From assembly GCF_000142905.1 (NCBI RefSeq), contig NW_013657660.1:61571-125570 (forward strand): a stretch of 64,000 bases of DNA, given 5' to 3'. The DNA comes from Thecamonas trahens ATCC 50062 (taxonomy: Eukaryota > Apusozoa > Apusomonadida > Apusomonadidae). This document shows, in pieces, positions 8,536-23,500 of this stretch. The notes beneath the pieces are model-generated. The model was not told the DNA's origin. It made no database searches and saw nothing but the letters and a program-made list of their open reading frames with translations. The translations under genes and the position numbers were made by a program. Numbering within the stretch: position 1 is the stretch's first letter; each line of letters opens with the position of its first letter.

Positions 8536-11500
8536 TCACAGTTGGCCAGCGGCGGCCGGGGCCAGCTCGGCAAGCGCGACAAGGTCGACGAGCTCGGAGC
8601 GAAGGACCTTGATGACTGCCAAGTTTGCCGAGGTGCGGAGGAGGCACTGGCCGGCAACCACGGCAGCCGGCGGCGCAACGGTGGTCCGACGCGCGTGCAG
8701 CGACGGACCGAGATCGGCTGGCTCGTCAGCGTTGCGCGAGCCCGAGCCAGCCGCAAGCTCGAGTGCAGCGTCGAGGTCTGTCTGCAGCTCGTGCATGCGC
8801 TGGAGGAGCGCACGGCGCTCGGCCACGTGGTCGGCCCGCGAAGAGAGCAGCTCTTGCTGGGCGGTTGCAAGCCGGTCCGACGTCGACTGCAGCCGCTCGT
8901 ACAGCGAGGCGACAAGGGCCTGCAAAGCCGGCACGGCCTCACCCTTGCGGCGCTTGAGCAGCTCTTCGTAGCGGGCAATGACATCTGCTAGGTCGGCATT
9001 GGCGGCTTGGATGCTGGCCATGCGAGCCTCGAGGTCCTCGTTGGTCACCACCAGCGTGCTCATGCCGTCAATGAGGGCGGCAGCCTCGCTGCGAGCCTTG
9101 GCCAGAGCTTCAGTGTAGTCGGTCATGGATGGCATCGCCGACTTGACGTCCTCCAGCTCGGCCCGCGTCTCTTGTAGCTCGGCCTTGACCGCCTTGTACT
9201 TGGCCTTGTTGGCCTCGGACGGAGTGCTGGCCAGGGCAGCCTCCAGCTCGGCCTGGGTCTCCTGAAGCTCAGCTTGGGTCTCTTCCAACTCGGCCTGGGT
9301 CTCCTCCAGCTCGGCCTGTGTCTCTTGCAGCTCGGCCTTGACCGCCTTGTACTTGGCCTTGTTGGCCTCGGACGGGGCGCTGGCCAGGGCAGCCTCGAGC
9401 TCGGCCTGGGTCTCCTGAAGCTCAGCTTGGGTCTCTTCCAACTCGGCCTGGGTCTCCTCCAGCTCGGCCTGTGTCTCTTGCAGCTCGGCCTTGACCGCCT
9501 TGTACTTGGCCTTGTTGGCCTCGGACGGGGCCTTGGCCCGCATCGTCTCCAACTCGGCCTGTGTCTCTTGCAGCTCGGCCTGTGTCTCTTGCAGCTCGGC
9601 CTTGACCGCCTTGTACTTGGCCTTGTTGGCCTCGGACGAAGCGTTTGCCAGGGCAGCCTCGAGCTCGGCCTGTGTCTCCTCCAGCTCGGCCTGTGTCTCC
9701 TCCAGCTCGGCCCGGGTCTCTTCCAACTCGGCCTTGACCGCCTTGTACTTGGCCTTGTTGGCCTCGGACGGGGCCTTGGCCCGCATCGTCTCCAACTCAG
9801 CAAGCACGACCGCTAACCTATCGCGAGTCTCCTCCAGCTCTTCCTGGAAGCCACTAGACAACGGCGCTGCGTCGAGAGCTTCATGTGACTCGCGAAGCAT
9901 CCGGCGTGTGCCGGCCAGCTCGACCAGTGCATCGTTAAGCTGCAGTTCGGTCTGCTCAAGACGCTCGCGAGTCTCATCAAGCTCAGCTACAGCTGCGCTG
10001 GCACCCTCCAGCTTGGCCCGAGTCTCCCGCAGCTCGGCCTTGACCACCTTGTACTCGGCCTTGTTGGCCTCGGTCGGAATCCTGGACAGAGCAGACTTGA
10101 GTTCAGCCTTGGTTGCCTCCAGCTCAGCCTTCATCGCGCGATACTTGGCCTTGTTCGCCTCGGATGGTTGCCTCGCAGTATCGGAAACTGGCACAGACTT
10201 CAGCGCGGCTAGCTCCGCCTGCGCGAGCCCCAGCTTGGCACGCAGCCGTTCGTTGTCGGCGGACAGCTGCTCGAGCTCGCCTACCACATCGCGACCAGCG
10301 CGCGCCACCTGGACCACCGTCGCCGCTGCCGCCAGGTTGTGCCCCGACGGCGTCGTCTTCAGCTGCTCCACACTCTCAGACTCGGTGATCGTCCACGTAT
10401 TCGACCGAGCCTCGTCTAGCTCTGCTCGCGCGGTTGCGGCCTCGGTACGCAGCCGCGCGTTTTCAGCAGACAGCTGCTCGAGCTCGCCCACCACATCGCG
10501 ACCAGCGCGCGCCACCTGGACCACCGTCGCTGCTGCCGCCAGGTTGTGCCCCGACGGCGTCGTCTTCAGCTGCTCCATACCTTCGGCCTTGGCTTGCATC
10601 GCCCTCAGCTCTGCCCGCGCCTGCTCTAGCTCTTCACGAAGAAGCTGCTCTTGGTCCGCCGACTGTCGGTCAACCTTGCCCGCATTTGCGACCTCAACAT
10701 GGGCCTGCTCCAGCTTGGCACGCAACCGCGCGTTTTCAGCAGACAGCTGCTCGAGCTCGCCCACCACATCGCGACCAGCGCGCGCCACCTGGACCACTGT
10801 CGCTGCTGCCGCCAGGTTGTGCCCCGACGGCGTCGTCTTCAGCTGCTCCATACCTTCGGCCTTGGCTTGCATCGCCCTCAGCTCTGCCCGCGCCTGCTCT
10901 AGCTCTTCACGAAGAAGCTGCTCTTGGTCCGCCGACTGTCGGTCAACCTTGCCCGCATTTGCGACCTCAACATGGGCCTGCTCCAGCTTGGCACGCAACC
11001 GCGCGTTTTCAGCAGACAGCTGCTCGAGCTCGCCCACCACATCGCGACCAGCGCGCGCCACCTGGACCACTGTCGCTGCTGCCGCCAGGTTGTGCCCCGA
11101 CGGCGTCGTCTTCAGCTGCTCCATACCTTCGGCCTTGGCTTGCATCGCCCTCAGCTCTGCCCGCGCCTGCTCTAGCTCTTCACGAAGAAGCTGCTCTTGG
11201 TCCGCCGACTGTCGGTCAACCTTGCCCGCATTTGCGACCTCAACATGGGCCTGCTCCAGCTTGGCACGCAGCCGCGCGTTTTCAGCAGACAGCTGCTCGA
11301 GCTCGCCCACCACATCGCGACCAGCGCGCGCCACCTGGACCACCGTCGCTGCTGCCGCCAGGTTGTGCCCCGACGGCATCGTCTTCAGCTGCTCCACACT
11401 CTCAGACTCGTTGATGGTCCACGTATTCGACCGAGCCTCGTCTAGCTCTGCCCGTGCGGTTGCGGCCTCGGTACGCAGTCGCTCGTTTTCGGCCGCCAGA

Positions 11501-14500
11501 TGCTCAAGCTCGCCGACCACATCCCGACCAGCACGCGCCACCTTGACAGCTGTCGCGGCCGTTGCAAGATTGCGGCTCACAACGCTCGGCTGTGTGCCAT
11601 CGGCCACCATCACAATCGGCTCATCAAGCGCGTCTTCGAACACATCGCTCTCGCCATCCGACATCAATGACATCGGCGACGTCGCCCGCGGCGTCATAAA
11701 CGTACCCAACCCGGCCGCCGCATCAGCCGCTGCCACCAACGAAAGCAACTCAAACCGCATTGTGTCCAACACGCTCTGGTAGTGGAACACGCGTTCGCCA
11801 CCAACACCAACGCTCACTACAGGCACAGAGCCCTCGCCAGCAGCCGGCACAGTCAGCGGCATCTCCACAAGCGCCTCCAGCTCGCGCCGCACGGTTGACA
11901 GAGTTTGCACATACTGCACCACACGCGTCGTGTCAATTGCGACGCCGTCCTCGACTGCGGCATCCAACGACTCGCGGACTTCAGAGACTTGCTTCGAGAG
12001 GAACCCAACCTCCTCGCGGAGATCGCCTACCACGGCTTCGTATTGCGCCTGCTGCCGCGGCTCCATCCCCGGTTGCCCATTCGCGACAAGCTCGGCCACA
12101 CACTCGCGTGCCTCGGCCACCACCGTCGAGTACTCTTCAAGCCGCCCAGCTTGCTGAGCAGACTCGCTTTGAACGGCATGCCGGACCTCACCGAGCTGCT
12201 CGGAGAGTGACTCAATCTCGGCCCGCAGCTCGCCGATGATGACCTCGTACTGCTCGCGGTACCCAAGTACCTGGCTCCGCATTTGCTCTATCGGCTGTGA
12301 TGCCAGCCGCTCAATCTGCTCGTGCATCGTCACCACGGTCCGCTCGTACTCGGCCAGCCGCGTCATCACCTCGTCGTCCACACTCTCCGACTCAGCATGC
12401 AGCTGCGACTGCAGCGACGCAACTTCGTCGCGCAGGTCGCTGATGATGGCCTCGTACTCGTCGCGCGCTTCCAGCGGGTCACGACTCGCCGCCAGTGGCG
12501 CGTGTTGCACAAGGCTCTCCGCCATCTGGCGAACCACAAGCATGCTGTTCTCGTACTCGGCCAGCCGTTCCAGCGACAGTCCTGCAACTTGCTTTTCAAG
12601 CGCTGCAACGTCTGTACGCAGTGCCTGACTGGCGCCGTCGTTGCCCATATTTTGCACCATTGGCGACGCCACAAGCGCTTCAACGTAGAACCGCAGCTCG
12701 TTGAGTGCGCGCTCGTAGCCGGCAACCCGGGACGCCTCGATGCCTTCCGCAATCACCAGCTCTGGCGGCGACCGCGCACCAAGCTCCTCTAGCTCGGCAG
12801 TCAGCCTCTGCACTGTCGCGCGATACTCGACCAGGCGCTCGGCATTGCCGTCGGAACCACGCGGCGATGCCACAGGCGACGATGCCACAAGCATCTCTAG
12901 CTCCGCGCGCATGCTGCCCAGCACAGCTTCGTAGCTGGCTGTCCGCGCGGCTGCCTCGCTGTCGACCTTGGTGACAACAAGCGGCGTGACCATTAGCGAC
13001 TCTAGCTGTCCCCGCGCATCAGCTACACGCTCTTCGTAGCCTGCAACATCAACCTCGGGGCGTTTCGGCGCAACTGGAACTATTCCAGTAAGCTCATCAA
13101 GCATACCACGAACCTTTGCCACGGTTGCCTGGTACTCAACCACCCGTCCAGCATCAATATGGCTTGCACCGCTCCGCGGCGACGTCACAATCAGCTCTTC
13201 GAGCCCGTCACGCACGCCCACCAGCGATGCCTGGAGCCGTGCCAGCCGCTCTGGCTGCGCAAGCACCTGCGCCTCCAGCTCCGCCACTCGCGCCCGCAGC
13301 AGGTGAACATCTTCATCCGCCTCCAGCGGTGCATGACTCACCACCGCAACTCCATCACCCTCAGCTCCATCGCGCTTAGCTGCGGGCGGACCCATCGCAA
13401 TCAGCGCATCCATCTCGTCGCGAACCTTGGCAACAGTCTCCCGGTGCTCAGCCACCCGCCCAGTATCAGTCTGGCTGCCACCGCTTCGCGGCGACGTCAC
13501 AACCAGCTCCTCGAGCCCGTCACGCACGCCCACCAGCGATGCCTGGAGCCGCGCCAGCCGCTCCGGCTGCGCAAGCACCTGCGCCTCCAACTCTGCAACT
13601 CGCGCCCGCAACGCATCCCGCTCACGCTGGTGAGCACTCCGGCTCCTCACCTGAACATGGGCCGCCTCGAGCTCGGACTCGAGCTCCTGCACCCGCTGAC
13701 GGAGCTGCTCCACGTCCTCTCCGTGACGATCCTCATCACGCACAGCATCTGCGGTCACGAGCTCAACCAGCTTGGCTTCGAGCTCCGTTACCTGCGCCTT
13801 CAGCTCGCTCACCGCGACGTCCGCGTTCTGCACCACTTCGTTGGCAGCAAGCGAGACCACGGTCACCGCCCGCTCGTAAGCAGCCACGCGCTCCGCTCGG
13901 CCAATCACCACAGCCTCCAGCCGTGCAACCTCGTCTCGCAGCTGAACAATTCCATCCGCCAGCCGCAGCACATGACCGGGACCGGGGTTCTTCAGTTGCG
14001 CCAGGTTGCGGGCTTCCTCAGCATCGACATGCGCGTCGAGCATCGCCTCCGCCGCCACCCGCGCCTGCGTTACAGCCTCTACGTACTCAGCCAGCTGCTC
14101 GGCCTCGACGCCGGTCGGTCGAGCCTCACGCGCCTTCATCGCCCGCACCTCATCCTTGAGGATCTCCACCACCGACGTGTACTTGGCTAGATCTGCCTCG
14201 CTCGGCCCGACCCGCACAAGCACAGGATCCTTCGCCTCGGCCTCGGCCACAGCCTCGACATACGCCTGCTCAGCCGCGGCACGCGCCTCCGCCGCCGCCG
14301 CCCCAGACTGCGCCTGCACAAGTGCAATCACCGCGTCGCGCGCCTCGTCAATCGCCTCCTGGTACGACGCAATCTTGTCTGGCCCAATCGCCGCCGCGCT
14401 GCGGACCCGCGCTTGCAGTGTCGTCACTTCGTCGCGTAGCATCTTGACAATCTCCGTGTACCGCGAGACGTCGGCCTCGCTCGGGCCAGTTCGTGGCATC

Positions 14501-17500
14501 ATCCGCGCCCTTTCGGCTGCAGTCTGTGCCTCTACAAGCGCCGTCACCGTAGCTTGCGCTGCCGCAACCGCGCCAGCGTACTCGGCCAGCTTGCCTGCCT
14601 GCTCGCCAGTTGCACCAGTCACTTGAAACTGGAGTGCCTCCACCTCGGCTCTGAGATCTGCCACCACTGCCACGAGCGCACCGGCGTGCTCTGCCTGCTC
14701 CGCCGCTCCAGTTTCCTGCTCCGCAAGCTGCTCCTGCAGCCGCGCCACTTGGCCTTTGAGCTCGGCCACGGCGCCGGTCGACTCTCGCCCGGCATCCAGC
14801 TCGGTTTGCAGCGCAATCAGCACCTCCACCTCGTTGTAGGCTGCCTGCACCGCCTCATGATACCCGACCACACGCTCCGCGACCACACTCGGGCTCTCAG
14901 CCACCGGCGCAGTCTCGCTTCGCACCGCGGATACCTCGGCAGAGAGCACTTCTACCTGGTCCTTAAGCATGTCAACCACATGCGCATACTGTGTCACCTT
15001 GGCGTCGTTTGCCACGCTCTTGGCCCGCTCCTCCTCCAGCGCAATCATCTGCAGCTCCTCGCGCTCCGCCTGCTGGCTGACAAGCTCGCTCGCCGCCGCA
15101 CGCGCAGCATCCACAATCGCGTAGTACTCGGAAAACACCGCACGGCCTAAGCCCTCGGACCCGCGCGTGTTGATCTGCGTCCGCAGCGAGACAATCTCTG
15201 TCTTGAGCATGTCCACAACCTGCGCGTACTGCGCAATGTCATGTGTTGATGCTCGCGCCTCGTGCTCTGACTTGAGCGCCACGAGCGCGTCCATCTCCTG
15301 CCGCAGCTCCGAAACAACTGCCGCGTACGTCGCAACTTGCTCCCTTGCCACGCCTGACTGAACAACAGCTATCTGTGGCGACGACACTGCCACAGTCTCA
15401 TCATCCGCCTCAGAAGCGCGCACCTCCACCGGAGCCACTGCCTTCGCCTTCTCATCCCCCAGTCCTCCGCGAGACACGCTCGCCTCGTGCTTGGCCACAA
15501 GCTGCTCAAGATCGGCGTGAGCCTTCTCCACAACAGCCTCGTAGCTCGCCACCCGATTGTGGAGGGCAACGATGGTGTTCCGCGCTGCGCTCTGTGAAGC
15601 CACAAACATATCCAGCTCGGCGGTAATCGCCTCGAGCTGTGTGTGATACGACGGCATTAGCGACGCTTCCGCAACCTGCGACGCCTCAATGACCCGCAGC
15701 TCGTGCCGAAGCTCGGCAATCGTAGCCTCATACGCCCGGATGAGCTCCTGCGCTGTCGCCAGCTCGGCTTCGGCGTCGTCAAAGACAAGGCTCGAGACAA
15801 CTCGCTCCAGCCCGTCCTTGGGCGACGAGAGCTGGAGAGAAGCCGCGGCAGAGACCGACAATGCAACCGACTGCAGCGCCTCGGCACGCTCACGCGCCAA
15901 TCGCTCGCGCTGCTGGCTCTCCGCAAGCTCTGCCGCGAGCCTGGCCACGTCCAGCTCAACCTCACCCATCCGCGCACGGGTCGAAAACAGCTCCTCCAGC
16001 GTCCCACGCGCCGTCGCAATCTGCGTCCGCCACTCCTGAATCCGCGCAGCCGACGCCTGCCGCGCTGTTGCATGACCCACGAGCCCAGTCACTGCCGACG
16101 ATGCACGCTTCAGCATGAGGTCGCGCTCCTGGAGCTGCGCTTCGTATGCCGCCCGCTCGGCTTCCATATCGCGGTCGAGCTCGGCCAGGTTCGCCTCGTA
16201 CTGCTCGATCATGGTGCTCACCTGCGCATGCACTGCCGCCATCGATGCCATGTCCTCCCGGAGCGCCATTACACGCTGCGTTTCGGCCGACGCTCCACCA
16301 TAGCTCACTGCTGCCTGCCGCTCCAGCTCCGCTAGCCTCGCCTGGTCGGCCGCCCGCTCCTGCTGCAGGATCGCCAGTTCCTGCCGCAGATGCAGCACTT
16401 CCGGCACCACTTCACCTTGCGACGAGTCCCAACCGCCGTCGACCAGCGAGAGCGACCGCTGGAGAGCCCCAATCTCGTCTGCAGCGTCGGCACCGGCAGT
16501 CGCACCCGAGTCCACTCGCTTGCTGAGCTCTGCAAGGCTCTTGCGCGCCCCAACAAGCTCGTCGAGACTCGCCTCGTCGCCGGCAGCAATCACCTTTCCC
16601 AGCTCGTCCAGCTCGACCGCTGTCTGACCCAGAACCTTGAGCGCCCGCGCCCGGACTGCCCGCGCCACCGACGGCTCGTCAGCCTGCGCCTCGGCCCGAC
16701 TGCGCAACGACGCCATACGGTCCTGCGCGATGCCGAGGATGCGCATCGCCGCAAACCGAGCCTCCGTCGGCGTCATGTTCTCGGCCGCGGTCTTCTTTGC
16801 CGAGACGCTAGCTCAACGTGGACATCGGCCAACTGCTCGCGCAGCGCGTTCTGGATGTCCATCGCCTCGTTGACCACGGACTCGGCCTGTGCACGGGCGC
16901 GAGTCAGCGCGGTAGCGGTGCTGCCAGGAGTGACAGCGTCACCATGCCCGCGAGAACGAACCAGCGCACTCTGCTGTAGCTGCGCCTCTGCCCGGCTTGC
17001 CCGCGCTGATGCATCAGCAAGCTCAGCGAGCAAAAGACGAGTGTCTTCGCCTGAGCCAGCCGCGATGCGGTGGAGGCGGCGATGCTCAAAGAGTTCGCGC
17101 TGTACCTCTTCCAACTCACCAAGGAGGACCATCTCGCGGTCGGACGCCGCCCCAGCCTCGCGCGCCGCGGCCAACTCGTCGCGCAAGACGGCGTTTTCCA
17201 CCGCAGCGTCGACATGTCCTCAATCTCGTCGTCGTCATCAGCAAAGAGCCGCGAAGAGTCGCCATAGCTCGAAACACGGCGCTGAATCTCGCGCAACTCG
17301 GCGGTCTGCTGGGAAAGCAGTGACTCGATGTCGTCGTCTGAAGTCACCGGCTCGCCCGTTGTCAGGCTCGCAAGTGACTGGCGGGCTGCAGCGAGCGCCT
17401 CGGCAGTTTCGGCCGCCGCCGGCTCGGCCTTGTCCACTGCAACCGCAAGGTCACCCAGCTGCGCCTTGGTCTCATTCAGCACCGCCACAGAGCGGGCGCG

Positions 17501-20500
17501 GACGCCCGAAGCCGACGCCCGGACGGCCTCATCTTCCAACACCCGCATGCGCAGCGCAGCCATGCGTCCCTGAGCAATACCAATTGCCCGTGCCGCACGC
17601 TTACGAGCCACACCAGGCGGAACGCTCATATCAGGCTCGGACGCGGCCGCGAGCTGCACACGCAGCCGCGCGTTCTCAGCCCGCAGCGCATCCTGAGCGT
17701 TCTGGGCAGCGTCGACAACCTCGACGGCCAGTGCGCGTGCCTTGCTGGCCACAGCAGCCCGTGCGTCGATCGCAGCTGGCGGAGCATCGACGGGGCCACG
17801 CGTGCCAGCACACTCTTAAGCGCACCAATCGGGGTGCGCGCCTCCGAGAGCGCCTCCAGCTCGACCTCCAGATCGTCGATATGCGCAGCGATCTCACCGG
17901 CGCTCGCGTCTCCACCGAGCTCGAGAGCACGGATTCGGTTGTATGCAGCCTCCAACTCTTCACGCAAACCTGCATCTGAAGTCTCCATGGCATCGACGAG
18001 CGCAAAGGTGAGAAGCCGGACCTCGGAGAGCTGGGTCAGGCGAACAGGAGCCGCGACCGCAGGGTTAGCTGGCCTGTCGTCGTTCTCGCGAACCGCAGCA
18101 TGCAAGTCGGCCATATCAGAGCGAGCCTCCGCAACATCGGCCATGGCAGTCTTAACCGTCTCGACCACCGACTCTAGTTGAACAATGCGGTTGTTGGCTG
18201 CTAGAAGCTGGTTGACTACTGCGGCTGCATCCGGCTCGGCCTCGCCGACCGCCACTAGCGCGGCCTGCTCCATTCGTGCTGACTGCTCCTCGGCAGCCTC
18301 GAGGGCCTCGACAAGCTCTGTGATGCGGAACTGTGCCTCGCTCGCCTCGACGACGACAGCCTCGACGGCGGTGAGGCCTGTCTCGAGCTCGCGAATGCGG
18401 TCGTGGGCAGCCGCGAGATCGTCTGCTAGCTCAGACTCACGCTCTGATGTGGTCATGTTGCCTGCCCGGGCTGCAGCTTCCTCGAGCTCACCGATACGTG
18501 CACGAGTGGCCGCGACATCGGCCATGGCACTCTGAACCGTCGCCACAACAGCCTCGAGCTCCAGAATGCGATCCCGGGCAGCCAACAAGTTGGCGCCCAT
18601 GGCGTCGGGCCCCGCCCCGGCACTCGACGGCGCGACAAGCGGAGAGACGGCGCTGGCAGCAAGCTCGGAAACAAGCTCGGCAGCTTCGGCCACAGCGGCC
18701 AAGTGCAGGCGTTGCGCCGCCACCGACCCGGTGGCAGCAGTTTCCAGATGACCCATGCGCAGCCGCGCTGCCTCGACCTCGGCCACAGTGTCCTGGATAG
18801 TGGTCACTGCAATCTCAAGCTGGGCAATGTGCGCATGCGCCGCAGCAAGCTCCACTTTGAGCGTCGCCGATGACGGCGAGTCGGTGCGGGCGTGATTGGC
18901 TTCAGCCTCGGCCTCGAGCTCGATGATGCGGGCCTGTGCTGCCTCGACCTCGACCACAGTGTCGTCGATGGAGGCAACAGCAGACTCGAGCTCGACGATG
19001 TGGGCATGTGCCACGTCGAGCTCCTGTTCTAGGCGCGGCACGTCGGCCATAGCAGCCTCGAGATCGCGCTCGAGTTCGAAAATGCGGTCTTGCGCCGAGG
19101 AGACATCCGTGAGCGCACCTTGGACTACCGCAACAACCGACTTGAGCTCGGCAATCTGGTTGCGGGCCGTGGTGAGCTCGGACTGCAGCTCGGTCACAGT
19201 CTTGGTTTCGTCCAAAGGTTGCGACGTAACCGTTGACTCCTCCATAATAGTCGGCAGCGCCAGTCCAAGCGGCTGGCGCCGCGATTCGAGCTCAACAATG
19301 TAATCGTTGGCAGCGGCGAGGTCGGCCTCCAGGTCAGCGACGCGGTCCTGGGCCTCGGCCACGTTGTGCATGGCATCCTTGACAGCGGCAGCGACTTGCT
19401 TGAGCTCGGCAATTTGGGCGCGCGCTTCATCCAGCTCGGCGCGCAGTTCGACTGCGGCTGCGCTACCACCAGCCATGGCTTCAAGCTCGACCTCAAGGCT
19501 GGCGATGCGCTTCTTGGCAAGCGCAAGCTCTTGCTCGAGCTCAGTGACGCGCTTCTGGGCAGAGGCCACATCGGCGACGGCGTCCTCGACGGCGGCGGCT
19601 ACCTGGCGGAGATCTGCAATCTGGGCCCGCGCGTTGTCAAGATCGGCTTGCAACTCGGCTTCAGTCGAGTCAGGCGCGAGGTGGGGCCGCGACGGACGGG
19701 CCTCGAGCTCGGCAATGTGGTCGTCGGCAACCGCAAGCTCATGTTCGAGCTCGTCGACGCGCTTTTGGAACGACCCGACATTGGCCATGGCATCCTGAAC
19801 TACCGCGACAGCATGCTTAAGCTCGGCAATCTGAGCATGGGCCGAGTCGAGCTGCTCCACGAGGTCGGGGCGCACAGCGTCGGTGTCAGTCTCAAGCTGG
19901 GCAATATAGTCGCGTGAGGCGGCCAGCTCAGCTTCGAGAACCGCGACGCGCTCGCGGAGATCGCCCAGCTCGGACGGTTGCGACATGAGTGCCAACTGAT
20001 CATGGGCTGCGGCGAGTTCGGAGACCACCAGATCGGCGGCGGCCTGGACATCTACCAGCTGCAGAGTCGCATTCTCAAGCCGGGACTCGAGCATGCCGGC
20101 ACGCCCGGGCCCAGACCCACTTGCTGGAACAGCCTCAAGCTCAGTCTCAAGCTCAGTAATCCGGAGCTTGGCAGCAGTCACATCGGCCATGGCGTCGTGA
20201 ACGACAGAGACAACCTGCTCAAGATCGGCGATTCTGGCATGAGCAGCGGTGAGGTCAGCGCTACTAACCTGACGCTCAACCGGCGAATGCGCATCAGAAT
20301 CGACAAGCGAAAGCTCAGTGGATGGAGCCGACTCGTGCTGAGCAATGCGGGTACGAGCAGCGTCAAGCTCAGCCTCTAGCACAGCCAACCGCCTCTGAGC
20401 CGCCTCGGCTTCAGCAACTGTCTCTTCGACAGCAGCAGCAACAGGCTCGATCGCAGAGATATGGTGGCGGGCTGCAGCTAGCTCCGTCTCCAGCGCCACA

Positions 20501-23500
20501 ACTCGCCCCTGCAGGTCGGCGTCGCCTCCAGACTCCAGCTCTGCAATACGGTCACGGGCAACTGCCAGCTCACCGACAACGTCATCAGCAGCCTCCTGCA
20601 CGGCCGCGAGCTTACCGACTGCAGCACGCTGTGAGGCAGCAAACTCTGCTGCATCGGCTTCCAGCATGACGTTGCGACGCTTGGCGGCAGTTACATCATC
20701 CATGGCTTCGTGAACAACGGCTGCAACATGCTCGAGCTGCACAATCTTGGCGCGCGCAGCCCCAAGCTCGTCTTCGGTCTCGTCTTCGGGGTGGTTGACT
20801 CGGGCGCGACTGCTGGGACATCGACCGGAGACGCAGCTGCCTCGAGCTTGGCGATGTGATCACGAGCAGCGCTGAGCTCGACTTCCAACACAGCCACCCG
20901 CTCCTGAACGGCTTCTGTCTCGGCCCCTTCTCCTCGGCGGCAGCAGCAGCAGCCTCGAGCTCGGCGATGTGATCACGAGCAGCGCTGAGCTCGACTTCCA
21001 ACACAGCCACCCGCTCCTGAACGGCTTCTGTCTCAGCCCCCTTCTCCTCGGCGGCAGCAGCAGCGGGCTCGAGCTCGGCGATGCGGCTGTGGGCGGCCGC
21101 CAGCTCACCAACAACATCATCAGCAGCTGCTTGCGCAGCCGCTAGCTTGTCAATCGCTACAGGGCGCAGCGTAAGAGAGCCTGACACATCTGCATCGGTT
21201 ACAACCGAGTCGACAGAACGAGCACCCGGTAGGAAGTCGCGGGCAGCCTCGAGCTCGGCCTCAAGCTCTGCATTGCGGCGCTTGGCGGCGGCCACATCAT
21301 CCATGGCTTCGTGAACAACGGCTGCAACTTGCTCGAGCTGCACAATCTTGGCGCGCGCAGCCTCAAGCTCGTCTTCGGTCTCGTCTTCGGTTTCGAGAAC
21401 GGGGGTGGTTGACTCGGGCGCGACTGCTGGGACATCGACCGCAGACGCAGCTGCCTCGAGTTCGGCGATGTGATCACGAGCAGCGCTGAGCTCGGCTTCC
21501 AACACAGCCACCCGCTCCTGAACGGCTGCTGTCTCGGCCCCCTTCTCCTCGGCGGCAGCAGCAGCGGGCTCGAGCTCGGCGATGCGGCTGTGGGCGGCCG
21601 CCAGCTCACCAACAACATCATCAGCAGCTGCTTGCGCAGCCGCTAGCTTGTCAATCGCTACAGGGCGCAGCGTAAGAGAGCCTGACACATCTGCATCGGT
21701 TACAACCGAGTCGACAGAACGAGCACCCGGTAGGAAGTCGCGGGCAGCCTCGAGCTCGGCCTCAAGCTCTGCATTGCGGCGCTTGGCGGCGGCCACATCA
21801 TCCATGGCTTCGTGAACAACGGCTGCAACTTGCTCGAGCTGCACAATCTTGGCGCGCGCAGCCTCAAGCTCGTCTTCGGTCTCGTCTTCGGTTTCGAGAA
21901 CGGGGGTGGTTGACTCGGGCGCGACTGCTGGGACATCGACCGCAGACGCAGCTGCCTCGAGTTCGGCGATGTGATCACGAGCAGCGCTGAGCTCGGCTTC
22001 CAACACAGCCACCCGCTCCTGAACGGCTTCTGTCTCAGCCCCCTTCTCCTCGGCGGCAGCAGCAGCGGGCTCAAGATCAGCAGCATGGGCACGCACAGCA
22101 TCAAACTCAACCTCCAGCTCGGCCACGCGCTCAGAAACCTCATCAGTTTCGGCCGCCTGGAGCGCGACAATGTGATCATGTGCAGCCGCAAGCTCACCAA
22201 CCACGTCGTCGGCTGCAGCCTGCAGAGCTGCCAGCTTCTCCGCGGCGACCTCATACTGGCGATCAACGACGTAGACCTTGGTCGCACCAATGCCCGAGGG
22301 TACACCCGACTCGACCCCAGCCACAAAGTCACGAGCAGCAGCCAGCTCGCCCTCCAGCTCGTCGATTCTGTGCTTCGCGGCGGCGACATCAGCCATCGCA
22401 TCGTGGACGGTTGCCACAACCTGTGCCAGCTCGGCGATCTGAGCGCGCGCTTCCACCAGCTCGGCCTCAGTTTTAGCGACAACCTGATGGGCCTTGTCAG
22501 CGGGGGCTGCATCCTGCGATGCGTGAGCGGTAGCGAGGTCGCCGACGACATCATGCGCGGCGGAATGCACGTGAGCGAGCCGTGCAGAGGTCTCGTGCAG
22601 CTTGGTCTCCAGGAATCTCACCCGTTCGCTGCTACGGCGCGCAGCGTCGTGTGCAACTGCGGCATCGCCAACGACTGTGCTTGCTGCAGCACGTGCTTCG
22701 TCCAAGCGACGTGCAGCGTTGCACAGTTTGATCTCGAGTGCATCGACGCGTCCGTGCTCGGCGGCTTCAGTTGCATGCAACGAAGTGGTCTCGGTGCGTG
22801 CGGCGACGGGCTGCGCCTCGAAGTGAGTCAGCCGCTGGGCACCGGCGCGAGCATCAGCAAGCTCGGCCACAACAACATCTGCAGCAAGACGCACGGCGTG
22901 CAGCTGCTTGATGCGAGACTGCTGCAGATTGCTGTGGCGCACATCACGCTCATGGGCCTCGACTAGGGCCATGTGCTCCCGGGTGGCGTTGACGTCGTCC
23001 ATGGCGCGGGTGATGGTATCAACGACAAGCTCCAGCTCTGCAACCTGGCGACGAGCCATGACGAGGCGCTTGTGCTCGGCGACGGCGCCCTCATGCTCGA
23101 GTTCGGCCACGCGCGCCCGGGCGACGGCGAGTTCGTCGACAACACGAGAGGCGGCGGCCTGGACAGCGGCTAAGTCGACAAGCCGGGCCTCCTGCACGTC
23201 GGGCGGGAGGGCGATTGCTTCGCGAGGAGCCACACGTGACGGATCAGCGGCAGTCACAGTGCGGATTTCTGGACGTGATTCAGGCGCATCGGCAGCGTCA
23301 GCCTGGAGCTCGATCAGCCGGGTCTCCAGTGCTCCCACCTTGAGCGCAAGCACCTTTGTCTCGGGCTCCAGCGCGACGAGGCGAGCTTCCGCTGCCTCAA
23401 GCTCGGCAATCCGAGCCCTGAGCGTCTCTTGCTCAGCGTGACGACCTGCGTCGTCAAGGTCATTGCCTGCAGGACGAGCAGAGTGAGACTCGGAATGGAC

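Noticed and set aside
9491-11782. Long plus-strand Ser/Ala/Thr-rich open frames opposite the giant coiled-coil gene
   Set aside because: They are mirror frames of GC-rich Ala/Glu/Leu codons; no domain, and their repeats only reflect the minus-strand repeats.
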